From NCBI RefSeq assembly GCF_032854445.1, contig NC_088302.1:45916521-45980520 (forward strand): a DNA stretch of 64,000 nucleotides, written 5' to 3'. Under the pieces are notes generated by a model. The model had not been told where the DNA came from and ran no database searches. It worked only from the letters and a program-made list of their open reading frames with translations. Of this stretch, positions 23,208-37,100 are shown piece after piece (positions within the stretch are counted from its first letter, which is position 1; each line of letters opens with the position of its first letter). This DNA comes from Liolophura sinensis (Eukaryota > Mollusca > Polyplacophora > Chitonida > Chitonidae). The translations under genes were made by a program, and so were the position numbers.

Positions 23208-24520
23208 ACAAAGGGCAGACAACTTTGAAGTACAGCTTAAAAACAAATGTGCTAGTAGTATATCATATCTATTCATTGATATTTTTTTCCACCTGTTTAA
23301 ACACGTCTTTTTCGCTCAATTAATATGATATTGCCATTCTTGTATAACAAGAAACTTATGGATGTTTGATTTTGCAAATACATGCACATGCATAAAACAA
23401 ACATGATCAAAAAATAATGTTTCAATTGAATTTGTCTCTATTTCACTAAATGTTTATTTTATCAAAGAAATCCATTTTGTTTAAGCTAAAAAATGTGTTT
23501 TAAGATATTAGTTTTTAAGCCATGGAGATGTATGAAGTATGAAAATTTACTGAAAAATGCAGGGGAGCCAAAAATATTGTAACTGTATGAGGGGTAGCAG
23601 AGCAAATATTTGAACAGTAACCAGAGTGGTATTTTAAGTACCTCTTCAACAACTGTCAGGTGAATTTATCATTAATTATGATGACTGAAAAGTTCTGAGG
23701 TTTTATGAGTTTATTTATGAACATGCATAAACTTGAAGTTTGGTAGCTATTGCCATATTGCTTATGTCTTTTACGCAACTTTATATATATATATATATAT
23801 ACATATATGTATATCAGTGCTATTAACATCTGCTTTTACAATTGTGGTAATATTGTGGCCTTTGTTAGATTTTGATGACTTGCTAAAGAGCTTACTTTTT
23901 GGACTTTACAGAAGATCCTAGTATGAAAGATATTTTCACAATCCATGTTTGACATCTTATGACTGAGACTCTTGATGTGACATTATCATTTATTGCATTA
24001 GTCTTGATACATGTTCATACATTACCGTGGCATTGTTTTATATTAGGCCTACAAGTATGTCCCTTGTGACCATCTCAGCTGTGTCTATGTAGACCTCAAG
24101 AAAGCGAAAAAAATGTCATGTTTTTAAAAAAATTGACTTCTAAAAGATCACCTCTTGGCAAAAATAGTTGTTTTTAATTTGTCACCAGCGTGCGACGTCA
24201 ATCAATGTGATGTAGTGTGTGCCTTACTGTCAGACTGTTTTGATGTAGGAGTCAAGGTAGAAAGTAGTTCCCCAAATTGACCTTTCTTACTCTTCTTTGA
24301 TATGGCATGTTCCTTGAACTACCCTGCCCACTGTTGTAAAACAACACTGTCATCAGCTCAAGTGTCATAAAATAAGTCTAATTTTATAGAGGATGTACAA
24401 TAAGTGACCCATTATATTAGTTTTATTAATGAGTTGTGTAATTTTCATTTGTTCTGAGGCTTTGTTAAGGAACAAAGGGAAATTATATCACGAGTTTAAT
24501 AAATTTGATGTAATGGATCA
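23208..24520 (+). other. ATP7: Probable ATP7 3' untranslated region
   Basis: AT-rich non-coding sequence follows the ATP7 stop codon. The first canonical polyadenylation signal I see is AATAAA at 24498-24503. It contains a TA microsatellite near 23784-23810. Confidence 0.5.
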
Positions 24521-26373
24521 CGAAATGCATATCCTATTTATCCCATAGTTTATTTTGAATAGATTTGGTTCACAAGGCTTGATTTTGGCTCTGTTTTTGG
24601 CTCGGTGTGATGGTAGACATGATGTTTAATCAAAGGGTCACACTGAGACCAATTCTCGTGTTTGATACGAATAATCTGCTGGTGCAACAGTTGCAGACAC
24701 GTTCATACACACAACTCTATGGTGCTCTACAAAGTAGTGAGGTAAGTTTGTAGGTTTTCAATTTTGTGAAAACCTGATACTGAGGCATGCTGCTGTCAGT
24801 GATATCTGAACTTGTGTTTGTGTGTACCTTGTTTAGGCTTACAATATCAAGCTCTTCATTTCCTTTCACCAACTTCTGCTATTTTTGACATTTCATGATA
24901 AATTTTAGGCCCATCCAGTGTTCAAAAAACCTAACTCTTTGGTACCAAGAAAATGCTGTCCTTATGCAGCAGGTCATCGCTAGCCTGGCTTTTTTCACTG
25001 ATGGTAATAAATGATAGAAGTAGTCTGGTATGCAGTAGTACTTTCTCATTGGATAAGCTTGTCAGTGAAAGTTCAGGTGACCAATCAAGAGTTCGGGTTA
25101 TTCCTAGAACGTGTGGAATATTGAAAATTTACATCACTGTTGTTATATCAAAGACGGCCTAATTATGGAATAAAAAACTTTATCTGAGGCACAGAGTTCA
25201 ATGTTGATATATTAAGGAGGTTAAACACATTAATACAACTTATATCTTAAATGAAAGGACTATACTTAAGGTTAAATAAAATATCTAAATTTTCTGTCAG
25301 CAGGGCTTGTTATTTAAGTATTTAATAGTTGTACATTCTATTCCCCAAGCACTCATTCACTCACCCGAAGGCTCAGAAGTCTCCTTTATGCCCCCATTTG
25401 ATCAGATTACATGCATCATTGTGCCTAGCTTTGCCCAGTAGCTCTTCAGGACATGGCATTCCAGACACATTTTTGACAGACAACAGCCACGCATGTAGGT
25501 ATGATGTCTCTAGTACATCCCAAACTCTTCCTTTTCAGAGTTGGCTATCACAGACTACTTCTAAATGCTTTTTAAAAACAGTTCACTTTTAATGCCATTA
25601 TCAGGGAATGAGCTGAACATGAAAAATGGGACCAGCTATAGTCTTGAGCTCATACTCTTAATTGTTCTGTATTAAGTCAACTACCAATACATCATGTCAG
25701 TATAAACACAATGCATGAACAGTTGATTTGGAGTTAGCAGTTGTTTTAACTGCTATGGAAATGAGAATGGTAGGGAATACAGGTCTTCTCGAATCTTTTT
25801 CCCATTTTGTAAGGAAGTTTATTTTTTCAGGTATTATTGAGTAGAATTCTAGTGTGGCTAAAAAGCTGACACTAACCAATTAATCCACAACAATTTTGTC
25901 TCAAAAATTTAATTGCAATGGTGAATGAATTCCTTCCAATGTAATTGTTCCCAATGGGACCCAGAATGATTATATAGCTGTTGTTCAAAACCTGGTGTTT
26001 AAAACAGCACCCAAAATGTGGAAAAAGGTTAATAGTTTATAGTGTTAAGAATATTGATATTTTAATAAGAAGCATTAAGTACTGTTGAAAAAGTCCTTGA
26101 AGATTCTATATGATGATAATTACTATAAAAGTATGAAATTTTATGTGTTTATGACTGAAAAAAAGCAAACATGGGTTGTTAATTGACTTGATATTCAGAG
26201 CACAAAATTCTGTGATATTTGTGACAGAAGTTATACAAGGTTTTGTACACCCCAAGATTTTTGTGATCAAACGTAATGGTTTAATATAAATGCTAGTTGA
26301 CAGGATAATTTGTCAAAATAGGATTGCAACCAGGTATGAAAAACATTTCATCATTCAGATTTAAGAGTTTTAA

Positions 26374-26717
26374 AAAAAGTAAAGTACTGGTATATATCTG
26401 ATAAACTATAATGAAGATGTTTTTGTTGGAATAACATAGATGTGTGAAAAAAAATTAGTATATGTACAATATTTGACCACCGAAGTAAATATCCAGAGGA
26501 CAATCATGCAGTGTTGTATAATTTTTTCTGTCTTGTAGATTGATAAAAAAGTAACATATTGGTATATATCTGATAAACTATAATGAAGATATTTTTGTTG
26601 GAATTACATAGATGTGTGAAAAAAAATTAGTATATGTACAATATTTGACCACCGAAGTAAATATCCAGAGGACATTCATGCAGTGTTGTATTATTTTTTC
26701 TGTCTTGTAGATTGATA
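26374..26717. repeat. Direct tandem duplication, 2 x 172 bp
   Basis: The two copies (about 26374-26545 and 26546-26717) are nearly identical. Landmarks such as ggtatatatctgataaac occur at 26389 and 26561, and cttgtagattgata ends at 26545 and 26717. The few differences imply a recent event. Confidence 0.92.
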
Positions 26718-26867
26718 CATTCCCACTTAGCTAAGGCTTATATCTATGGTACATAGAAAACCAAGGTGAAGTATTTGGTTGACCCACCAGCTGGGTGCTG
26801 GATTTCACTTGACCCGTGGGGCCACACATTAGAATCCAGCTTCTGCTTGCTTCGAAGAGCAATTTAT

Positions 26868-27185
26868 GGTGTAGTGTTAAGCGTGCTTGCCTTCACTCAA
26901 GACTTGGGTTTACATTAACACCCATACTAAGACGGCAGATTTTACAGACTCCCCTGGATCCATTGTTCTCATGATCTTAATGGTGATCTCATGAAGCCTT
27001 AGATAAAGTTCACAGGACACCGATGAACTTCCACAAATATGACATACACTGTAATGCCGTACAAGAAGTCTGCCAGTCTAACTGGTCAGTGGTTTACTTT
27101 GGGGCTCTCTGGTTTCCTCCGTCTATAAGATACTGGCAGCTATTTTCATGAAGTAAAAAAATTCTTAGAGTATGGTATTGGAAAA
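26868..27185 (+). repeat. Degenerate tRNA-derived SINE
   Basis: A tRNA-like start (gtgtagtgttaagcgtgctt) is followed at 27109-27175 by ggtttcctccgtctataaga, tactggcagct and ttcttagagtatgg. These parallel the usual ggtttcctcccaccataatg, gctggccgccgt and ttcttgagtacgg. It is strongly mutated. Confidence 0.5.
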
Positions 27186-30100
27186 CGATGGTTGTAGAAG
27201 GTTAAAAACATAGTTGGTAAGTTGCAACATTCACCTATAGGTTGTGATAAGGTTGCTTCACTGATAAACATGATGGAGGAATCCACTACATTGTACTTTA
27301 ACAATCTTTCGCATACAGGTGGGTCAGGCTTATGAGTGGACAAAACTGAAATTCCCAGAGTGAACCGCTGCCCTTTGCCATGTATCTTACAAAGCAGTGT
27401 ACATTTTTTTATCTCACATTTGCCATTCGAAATTTTGCACCCCATTAACATAGCATATACATGTACGACATTTTGTGAAATTTGCCTCCCGGCTTTTCTC
27501 CACCCAATAACTTCACTGTGGTCATGGGAACAAACATTTTTCTAGCAGGGTATCAAACTGAATAAAGCTGAAACACCTGAAAAAGACTCTGGTTTCTACC
27601 AAATTGGTCAACAGTGTGTATGTGAAATATTCAATACAGGGTTAAACACCAATCTTAACCAAACTTTTAACCGAATCCTGGACAGACATGGAGTATGTAA
27701 CGTTGCCTAACACCCATTCAAGAAAACATAAAACTTAGATTTAGAAGCAAGGCTACCAAAAGACACAGATGAATACAAAACTTCAGCTCAATATATGAAG
27801 TACTTAAGTCGTGAATTTAATAATTTACAATACTCCGGTCATTCATGCAGTACTTTTTGAGATACCACCCCTAATATGTTGTGTACCATTGATTCTTATA
27901 CACAGTACATTAAGTCATCAATTTCGTAATTTACGGTATTTAATACAGCACACAGCGAATCCACGATGGAACATCCCAATATGACTGTGCTCTGTATATG
28001 TTAAAAACCTGAGGTCAATACATGCATTACTGTTTAAGATACCTTCTTTAACATTTTTACATGTTGACGCTCAAGGTCTGTCATAAGCCATGTACAGGTG
28101 AGCTAAAAATAACATCCCTCTATGGCCACCAACTGACTTGACACCAAATAAGTCCACTTTGGGTCTATTTCTTCTGGACGGCAAAATTCAGCACTTGTGT
28201 ACATCTTGTGTTACAGGTTTGGCTAAGTCCTTCCACATTCACAACATGCAAGACAATAGACTTCAGCATTTGTGCACATGTATACACGTTCGAACAAGTC
28301 CTTTCACAATATTCAAAACAATAAAACTCAGTTCTTCCAAATTCACACTTAAAACAGAACAACAAAATATCTCAGTGTTGTAAGTTTGTTATATTTTATC
28401 CACAAATCGGCGCATATATAAAAATAACTCCGAACATGTTCATTCATTTGAATGTACAAATTTTCCTCCATTATGTTGAAGGAAACAAAGAATAATGATG
28501 GCAGGTAAATAGGGCCTGCTACTCTGAATACATGACACCAGCCCAAGATTTAGCTCCCCTGACAGGTACAAACGTGTTTGGAGGTGGATGTCCCATTCCC
28601 CACTGTGCGATACTGACTTTACATATACTACATTCCATACAGGAGTACTGAATTATATACAATAATTTACAATAAACACAGGCGTCATCACATAATGTGT
28701 AGTTATGTCTGCTAGTAAATGCTGCTCTGAAGGTAAAAATGAGATGCCTTAAAAAACCTCAATGACATACATGGTTTTCCTTTCACACCGAGGGAGGGAT
28801 GTATCATACACACAGTACCTTGACAATGTTCTGGTGTGTGTTGGGAACCTTGATGCTATTGGTCATGTATAGTGTGGCTGGATTTGCATAATTGTGTAAC
28901 TAATGTCTTGAAAACCTATTTTCATTGTTAATCATATCCTGGTTAATCAATGGTGAAGCTGTCACACTCATCAGGCAACAATCTACTTTTCGATGATGCA
29001 TGGACTTCACCATATGTTTTAAACATTCATTGCTATATACAGAGACCTACTTTATAAATAAGAACACTTATATCAGTCAGGGTCAAGTAATGAATTCCAT
29101 ATTCTAAGAAGTCTTGACAGTGAATACATTTCTTTTTGGCCATTGTCCAGCCTCTTCACATGTACAGGAGCTCAGTACTTACATGTACAAATATGTGCAC
29201 TTAGTGAAATGGCACCAAGATGAAAGGCTGCTTTCACAAGTAGACTTCATCCTCTTTTCACTTTACGTACAAAGCAGTATACATGGCCCATCACAATGAT
29301 CACGATGACATTAGTGATAAATTAATACTTAAATCTGACAAACACAATAAGATAGAAAGCAAAGATCAGTTTAGCGAATATGGCTAAATTTTTCTTGAAC
29401 TTGCAATGTTACTACAATCAACATTATGTCAACAACATGTAGATTTAAGAATTATTGATAAGAAAATTTTCTCAAGGATGAAAAATAGGTATGCAGATCC
29501 TTAGGGTAACTTTGTGTTTTTTTTCTTAAGTATAAAACGTGCACTTTTAAAAAATGAAAAAAAAAAAGACATTTTGCAAAAAGCAATATTTGAGAATACT
29601 TACTGTCTTTTATAATAAAACAAAATTAAATTTTAAACTAAAAAAGTTGGATTAAATTGTGCACATTCAACTTAAACTATAACAGGAACTTTTGAACATT
29701 AAAACAATAAAAGGCAGGGAAAAAAAATAACAAAAAAACTAGAATCAAAGAATTCACCACAGAACTGAAAGAACAACATAAAAACATGTTTTTCTTGCTT
29801 TAAATACAACAGATTTTTAACAACACCTTAAATCTTTACATGAAATGTAACTACAGATATCACCCTTCCCCAGTCCACAAAGAGCCAGAAACTGGTTAAA
29901 ACAAGCAATAGCACTTCCTCTAGAGTCAATAAGTTAATGTATAAGATTTCCCGGCTTACAAACCATAAAGAAATACTTCAATTAAGAAATTTCACTGACA
30001 GAAGTTGGACCATGATAACACTTGCAAGAATAAATCAGTAGGGTATCAGACGCCATTCAGTAGCAATGGAATACCATTCCTGTTAATGATTGATATTACA

Positions 30101-31176
30101 TTCCCTCAGTTAACCAAATGTTCACTTGATACAATTTTAACTTTTGTTCAAGTATTCATCATTCAGCCTTTTACTGAACATGGTCCAGATTACACTATTG
30201 CTCAAAACTCAAATTTTTAGACAGGTGAAAGCCTGAATAACACAGCTGAGGTAATACTGATTGTGTTTTCACTGTTACAATTATGCCACTTCACAGTGTA
30301 GTGCAATGAATATCTCAAAACACTGACAGCAAACTCTCATAATTCCTTAAAACACTTTGTAAACTTTACAGCAATGCCAGACATGTTTAGAGAAAACAGT
30401 ATATTGCACTTGGAACTGTGTGTAGTAACATTACCTATTCAGCCACACAATATTAAAACCATAAACAGGATCCCTTTTGTTGACCTTTGGGAGAACACAT
30501 ATGAATCACCTGACTGACTGTTTGCCAAAAGATATGCAGCAGATTTAACTTGAGATATCTGACAGGTAAGAAAACATGATATATGTAAATGAATTTACAG
30601 CGAACTGTACAGATACCAACAGTTATATGTATAACTGAGATAAGATGCTGAAGTGAATTGCCTGAGTAGTACGATGTGTCGTTGCCCAGTGTCATATGGT
30701 ACTGGATGCCAATTAGAAATACATATACAAATATGGCTGATTAATTCTCCTTGCACTCAATCTTTCTGTGTATTATCTGTGTATTTTTCTGATTATTCAA
30801 GATCACAGTAAAAACAAGGCTATCAGCTGATGTATGAAATACAAAGACTGCTTTTCCCCTTATAATCTCAAGCTGTGACAAGTAGCATGTTGTAGAGAAA
30901 AAATATATTTGCTGGGTTACGAACATCTAACCCTTTCTAAACTAAATCGGCACACCAGATCTGTCTCCTCCATGACTCACTGTGAGTCAGTACGCTCTTA
31001 GTTAAAGAAAACACAAAATGTTGGCAGAGATATTTAAAGGCGTAATTTCTCCCACTAGGAAGCAGCAAATGTCACTGTCAACTGTAAACATTCAAACCCC
31101 ACACCAAAACACTGCTTCAGGAAAACACATGCACACAAGTACACAAACTCACCACAAAATACTCAGAGAGGCAGTG

Positions 31177-34100
31177 TCACACCTTGCGTTCCTCACTGTC
31201 AAAGTCTAATACTAAAAGTTTGGTCTCCTCAGTGCCATTACGACTTCCCACAGCGCACACCAGTTTAGTATTACAGCACCGCACCCTCCATACCACTCCA
31301 CCGCTCCCGCCGCTATCCAATGACACCAAGTTACGTAAAAATTCCCCATTCTTCAGATCCCAAATTTTCACCGTCCCATCATCAGACGATGTTATCACAA
31401 AGCGTTTATTAAACTGAAGACACGTAACAGCACTTTGGTGTTTATTTGGTCCTGTAAAAAAACAAAAATGATTTAATACACCATCAACAGAGCCACTGGA
31501 ACAGAAACAAATCATTGCCTGGTTCACTTTTGGGTTTATGTTGACTGAACACCTACACAAACCTAACATTCTGTCTAAATACAGGTAACAAAGACAAATT
31601 TCGCATGAGCTACTAGTACAGAAGTGTTTCTTAACTCCTCTGAGAATTGTCCATTCTCATGACCTACCTTTCAATTTGATGCATGGCATACAAATGTTAC
31701 TGCACATGTGTACATGACCTAAAATTTTACCCAAAAAGTGCATATCTACAGGCAAACAAAGGTCATAAAATACAACTTTCCAGCAAAACATCATCCTACC
31801 TCAAAACACCTTTCCAAGATCCAGGTGATTTACTGATATATGCCCTATTTATTTGGTGTTTTGCCAAATATTTCACTTATTTGACCGAGGCCAGCATTAT
31901 GGTGGAAGGAAACCGGGCAGAGATAGGAGGAACCCACGACCATTCGCAGCTTGCTGGCAGACCTTCCCACATACAACAGGAGAAGAAGCCAGCATGAGTT
32001 AGACTTGAACTCACAACTACTGCATTGGTGGACAGCTCCTAGGTCATTGTGCCGCTACACAATTTAATCTTCCTCTACACAATTTTAAAACATTCTATTT
32101 GTACGTTCTTTTGTTAATGATAACGGCAGATAATCTGTGTTCAGATTGTGTGACTGACCTTGTAAAGTCTGTAGACACTGCCCTGTGCGGATGTCCCACA
32201 CCTTAACCGTGGAGTCTGCATTCCCTGACACCAGGATGTTGTCCTTAAGCTCCATACCACTGGTCAGAGACTGGTGACCTATCAGGGTGTGCAGACAGTT
32301 CCCAGACTCCACGTCCCACACGCGGATTGACGTGTCCAGAGACCCACTCACGATGTGACTTCCGTCAAACTGACAATAACAATAACAACATAATGGTCAG
32401 AAATAGAACCTGAGAGATCTAAGTCAAATCCATGACACCGATACATATAACTGTCAACAATTAGTATCACTGTTCAGAATCAGAAAGATATATCTTTACT
32501 CATTTGTAATTCAATAATTTTAGAGGACAACTTGAAACTCAATACTGGGCTGGCACAGCTTAAATTTAGCTCAAATACAGACCCATGCGAAACTTAATGA
32601 AAGCAGGGTTCAGAATTTAATATACAATGTTAGAACGTCTCTACCTTGGTCAATATAATTTTATTTTTTTATTTATTTGAGTGGTGTTTTATGCTGTAGT
32701 CAGGCCTGTTTCTCTTATATGACGGTGGCCTGCCTTGTGGTGCGAGGAAAACCGAGTAGAACCCCAGGGAGAACCCAGGACCATCCGCAGGTTGTGGTCT
32801 ATTAACATACGAATTAAAACATACATTAAAAGATAAGAGTGCATCCACCACAGACTGACCTGTAGAGAGTAGACTCGGTTAGTATGGCCCTGTAAAGTAT
32901 GTAGACAGGTCTCTGTCTCGGGGTCCCAGACCTTCACCATGTAATCATATGCCCCGCTGACCACCCGCCGTCCATCATACTGGACACACCGCACGGCTGC
33001 CACATGGCCCATCAACACATGTAGACACTGACCAGACTCTATGTCCCATAACCGAAGAGTTGCATCCCTTGAACCACTTACAACCCTGCAAGAAAATTAT
33101 TTGAAAGGTTTTTGTTTATATGTTGTACTCAGAGGTATTTAACTTCTACGACATCAGTCCAGGTTTCAGGTAGAATGAGGATAAGAAAGCTCAGGCACTT
33201 GTGTAAATTAACTGTCTAATGATAGCTCAATCTGAACATGCTGTCTTATTGGTCAAAAGCCAGCGGTGTGAACTGAGGCCAGGCCAAACACCGCTACTAA
33301 ATTGGATGTGTGAAGTCACTGACTCATTTCAACTTGTAGTCTCAGTCTCTAAGCTAACTGTTGATTGTCTCTGACTTACTTGTTGTTGTGAAGGTGCATG
33401 CAGCGCACAGTGGAGGTGTGCCCATACAGAGTGTGGATACACTGACCAGTCTCAGCGTTCCACACCTTCAGTGTTCTGTCCGTTGAACCACTGATTATAT
33501 TACTCCCTGCCATCTGTGAAGACCAGACCCCTCCCGTGTGACCTACAAGTGTCCTTAGACACTGGACAAACAATTTATTGATTGAATTTCGCTTAGTTCA
33601 CATATTACAAAGCATAAGAAGTCCCTTACTTCATCCACCAGTTTGAAACGCTTCTAGAAAGTGCATAAAATATGTTCTTTTTCAAATATAAAACCATCAT
33701 GATTACAATATTTCAGAGCGGTCAAATGTTGCAAGATTGAAAAAAACATAATTACGACTAAAGATTACATTTTGCAAAAACACCTGTTGAAATATCAAAC
33801 CAAAAAAGCTTTCTACTCGAACCTGGGTGTTCAAAACATAATTATATAATCACAATACAGAAAGCAAAGTTCTGACACAATCAAAATGTATTTTTTCTTT
33901 TTCTGACTGGTCTGAACGGATTTATTGACCTAAACTGATGCCATATACGTATAATGTACAAGTGCTCACCTTGCCAGTAGTGACAGACCAGACTTTGAGC
34001 GTGTTGTCGTCTGAACCACTGACGATCCTATTACCACAGAATTCTAAACAAGTTATCACATGGTCATCATGACCTTTTAAGACCTGCAACAACAAATGCA

Positions 34101-37100
34101 ATGGTTTAAGGGACAATTTGACTTAATACACACAGCAGCATGTTGGACATGTAGAATCCTTTAAAAATGGAATGATGGAACACCAAGAACGACCAACATG
34201 ACCACCACACGGCTCATGATGACCAACCACTACAAAATTCATTTACTTATGCGATCATATTTAATGCCCTACTCTTATATGACAGTGGTCAGTTTTATAA
34301 GTGGAGGAAACTGCTGTGCTCATAGTATTTTAAAACCACAGTCCTTTGTTCAATTACTGATAACATTTCCCACATGTGATGAACCAATGCAACTTCATAT
34401 TGGTGGACGACAAACTGGTTTTGAACACATTAAAATGTGAACACAAGTTTCATGGACTGCTTAGTGTAACTACTGCCTTTCGAACAGTGAGAGAAGTTGA
34501 ATCTATGAATTCTCTCTTAAAGTCTGAACCTATACCTCATTTTTAAACAGATGTGGAGGAAGTGTACCTTAGAAGGACGCAGCTCTCCCGTCCTCCAGTT
34601 TTGTTCTATCTGATGCTGTCTCATGTAGAGGGCCTTCCAGTTAGCTTTCGAGCAGCCAGGTGTCATGGAGCGACGGAGAGGCCTGTAGCCGTACACTAAC
34701 CCCTCGTCTATACTCTCCTCTCTACACTTCTCCCTCCACAGTAACTTGTCTTCGGCCAGGATCCTCCAGTACCGACACGTTTGAGCAGCCTTCAGTAAAT
34801 CTTTGGGCTCCAGAAAAGACAGCACATACAGTGCCAGCTGCAATGAAGTAATCAAATCAATTAAAAAATCAAATAAACGTTACTACATTAAAAGATACCT
34901 AAAATAAAAACGTGCCACAGATAATACAAGATACTTTTGACCACAAATTACTGTAGATACTGGTTGAAAAATAAATTCGGTCTGACGGCTACTAAAGAGC
35001 TCGCCTGTAGGAGACATTCAGCTCAAGACATGCAGTCCTTAATATTATACTTTTACCTCAACACTGAACAACACACAGCAGCAAAAAATATCTCAATTTT
35101 GTATTATATATCTGTTAATTAGCACATACATGGCATCAATAACAAAGCATCCGCTTTAATTGAACATGGGCTATACATAGAACAATCAGGCTTTCTTCCC
35201 ACCAAATCTCTCCTTGTGACAGAGAGCTCCAGACTCTTGTCTTCAGGCCCCATTACAAGTTCAAAATCAATGGGTAAGAAAAAAACATTCAGTGGACACT
35301 TTCTGAAATTTGAAAAGGGAACACATTTAGGTATTGACATAAACACATATGTCTTGCTGTGAAGGAATCCCATGCCTGTAACACTTACAACCATGACAGC
35401 CCAAACAAGTGGATACGGCTAGATATATTTACTGAAAGATACCTTACCTCTTTGGGTAGTAAAGAAATAAAATCTCGTTGGAATTGTGGTTCTATAATGT
35501 GCATCATATGCCGGACTTGTGTTGGTAAACAGATAGTAATTAGTTCGTCTAAGGCCATCAACCTCTCGGCATTACTCCAGTTCTGAAAGGTAAGCCAATA
35601 TTCAAGAACATCTTTCTCTAAAGTCACATCATAACCAGCACCCCAATACAACGAGGATTTACAACCCTGAAGATAACACTTCAGCTTATTGTATCTCTTT
35701 AATTTTTAAGACAGTTAACTAACACTGGGTATTGGGTTACACGACAAACACCGCTACAGCAGTGTTAAACCCTCAATGATGGTTAAATCCTAAATGAGAG
35801 GAAATAGTGCACGTTTATTTATTTAAAGAATGTTCTTTGCCATAAGTGTCTCTCTTATCTACTTTCATTTTGCCTCTTAACTTTGCTGATCAACCCTTGA
35901 CAAAATACTTGTAAGTATGCAGGTAAATAACTGCAAAAGCAACCAGTAACAGTACTGGTAATTTACTAACCCACCTAAATCAGACATGATTGTGGTGAAC
36001 CAAGAAAATAGCTGAAATTTACTATCATAGCCCAAAAACGCCTTCCATCCGCAACCCCCATAATGCACATCTTTGTGGCACAACTCGCAGAAAGCCAAAC
36101 CGGCGGATGTTATTTTCCTCATGAATTTTCCCACGTATTCCCCTTCGACCTTCCGTTCAAGCCAATCCCACCTCCAGATGTTTTTCAACCCCTTGTCCAC
36201 TGTACGCGCATCAAAATCTTTATCTGATCGATCCACGATACTCCGAGACGTTGCCGCCATTTTTGACCGGGCTGGCTCTGCTTCTGCCTTCGAATAATGG
36301 TATCTTGTTCCCGATTGGTTGAAACAGTTCGGCTTAATGAAACACACGATCTGACTGGACAATAGACTTCATTCAGATAACATTATAACCTCCGGCAATG
36401 CCAGATTTCGGTAGCCATGCATCGGCAAATTGACAGAATCTTCGACTTTATTTTGAGGAAATAAATCGGAACTTTACAAAATGTTACTACACAGAAAAAA
36501 AACCCCGGAAAACAGGTAAATTAATCGAAACTGAACAAAGAAAAAGCGGAATTCCGCTAAAAAGCGGAAAAAAATCATGTCTGCTAAATGAGACATAATA
36601 AATGTAAAGATTTTGGTAAGATATATCGTTAACTGCTCTCACAAAAGAACAACAAGCCATATACAAGTGAAAGAGTGAAAGATCTGGCCACCCCTAACAG
36701 CTACCTCCACCCTTGACACCAATACTCACATGAAATGTCTTGAGCCAGTTGGCCAGCCCTGGGGGAGGGTTCTCCTTGGAGGGAATTTTCCGTCGGCAAG
36801 CGTCGGCTAAGCTATGATGCTCCACCATCTCCTTAATACTGCTCTCGGCCATGTGGGAAATGTACCCGCTGGAAATCAATGAAGATCTGTGTTCAAGATA
36901 TTAATATTAATACAGCATATGTATCATGTTAGTTTATTGATAACAAACCTTATCTCTTTCACTTCTTATTTCTTTGACACATTATACTGCAGAGTAGCAG
37001 GTGGACTAGAGTGTAGAAACCCTGCATGCACAAATCTGGGATACTGGGACAAACATTACAAATTACATTTATACAATCAGGAAGGCAGGTAAGACTCTGG

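Larger units (their letters stand above)
24504..31176. other. Intergenic region and FBXW7 3' UTR; no gene seen
   Basis: This stretch lies between two convergent genes, so part of it must be the FBXW7 3' UTR read on the minus strand. It is AT-rich and no open frame matches a known family. It holds a 172-bp tandem duplication (26374-26717), a degenerate SINE (26868-27185) and a possible SINE tail near 27618-27655. I could not place the FBXW7 poly(A) site. Confidence 0.6.
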
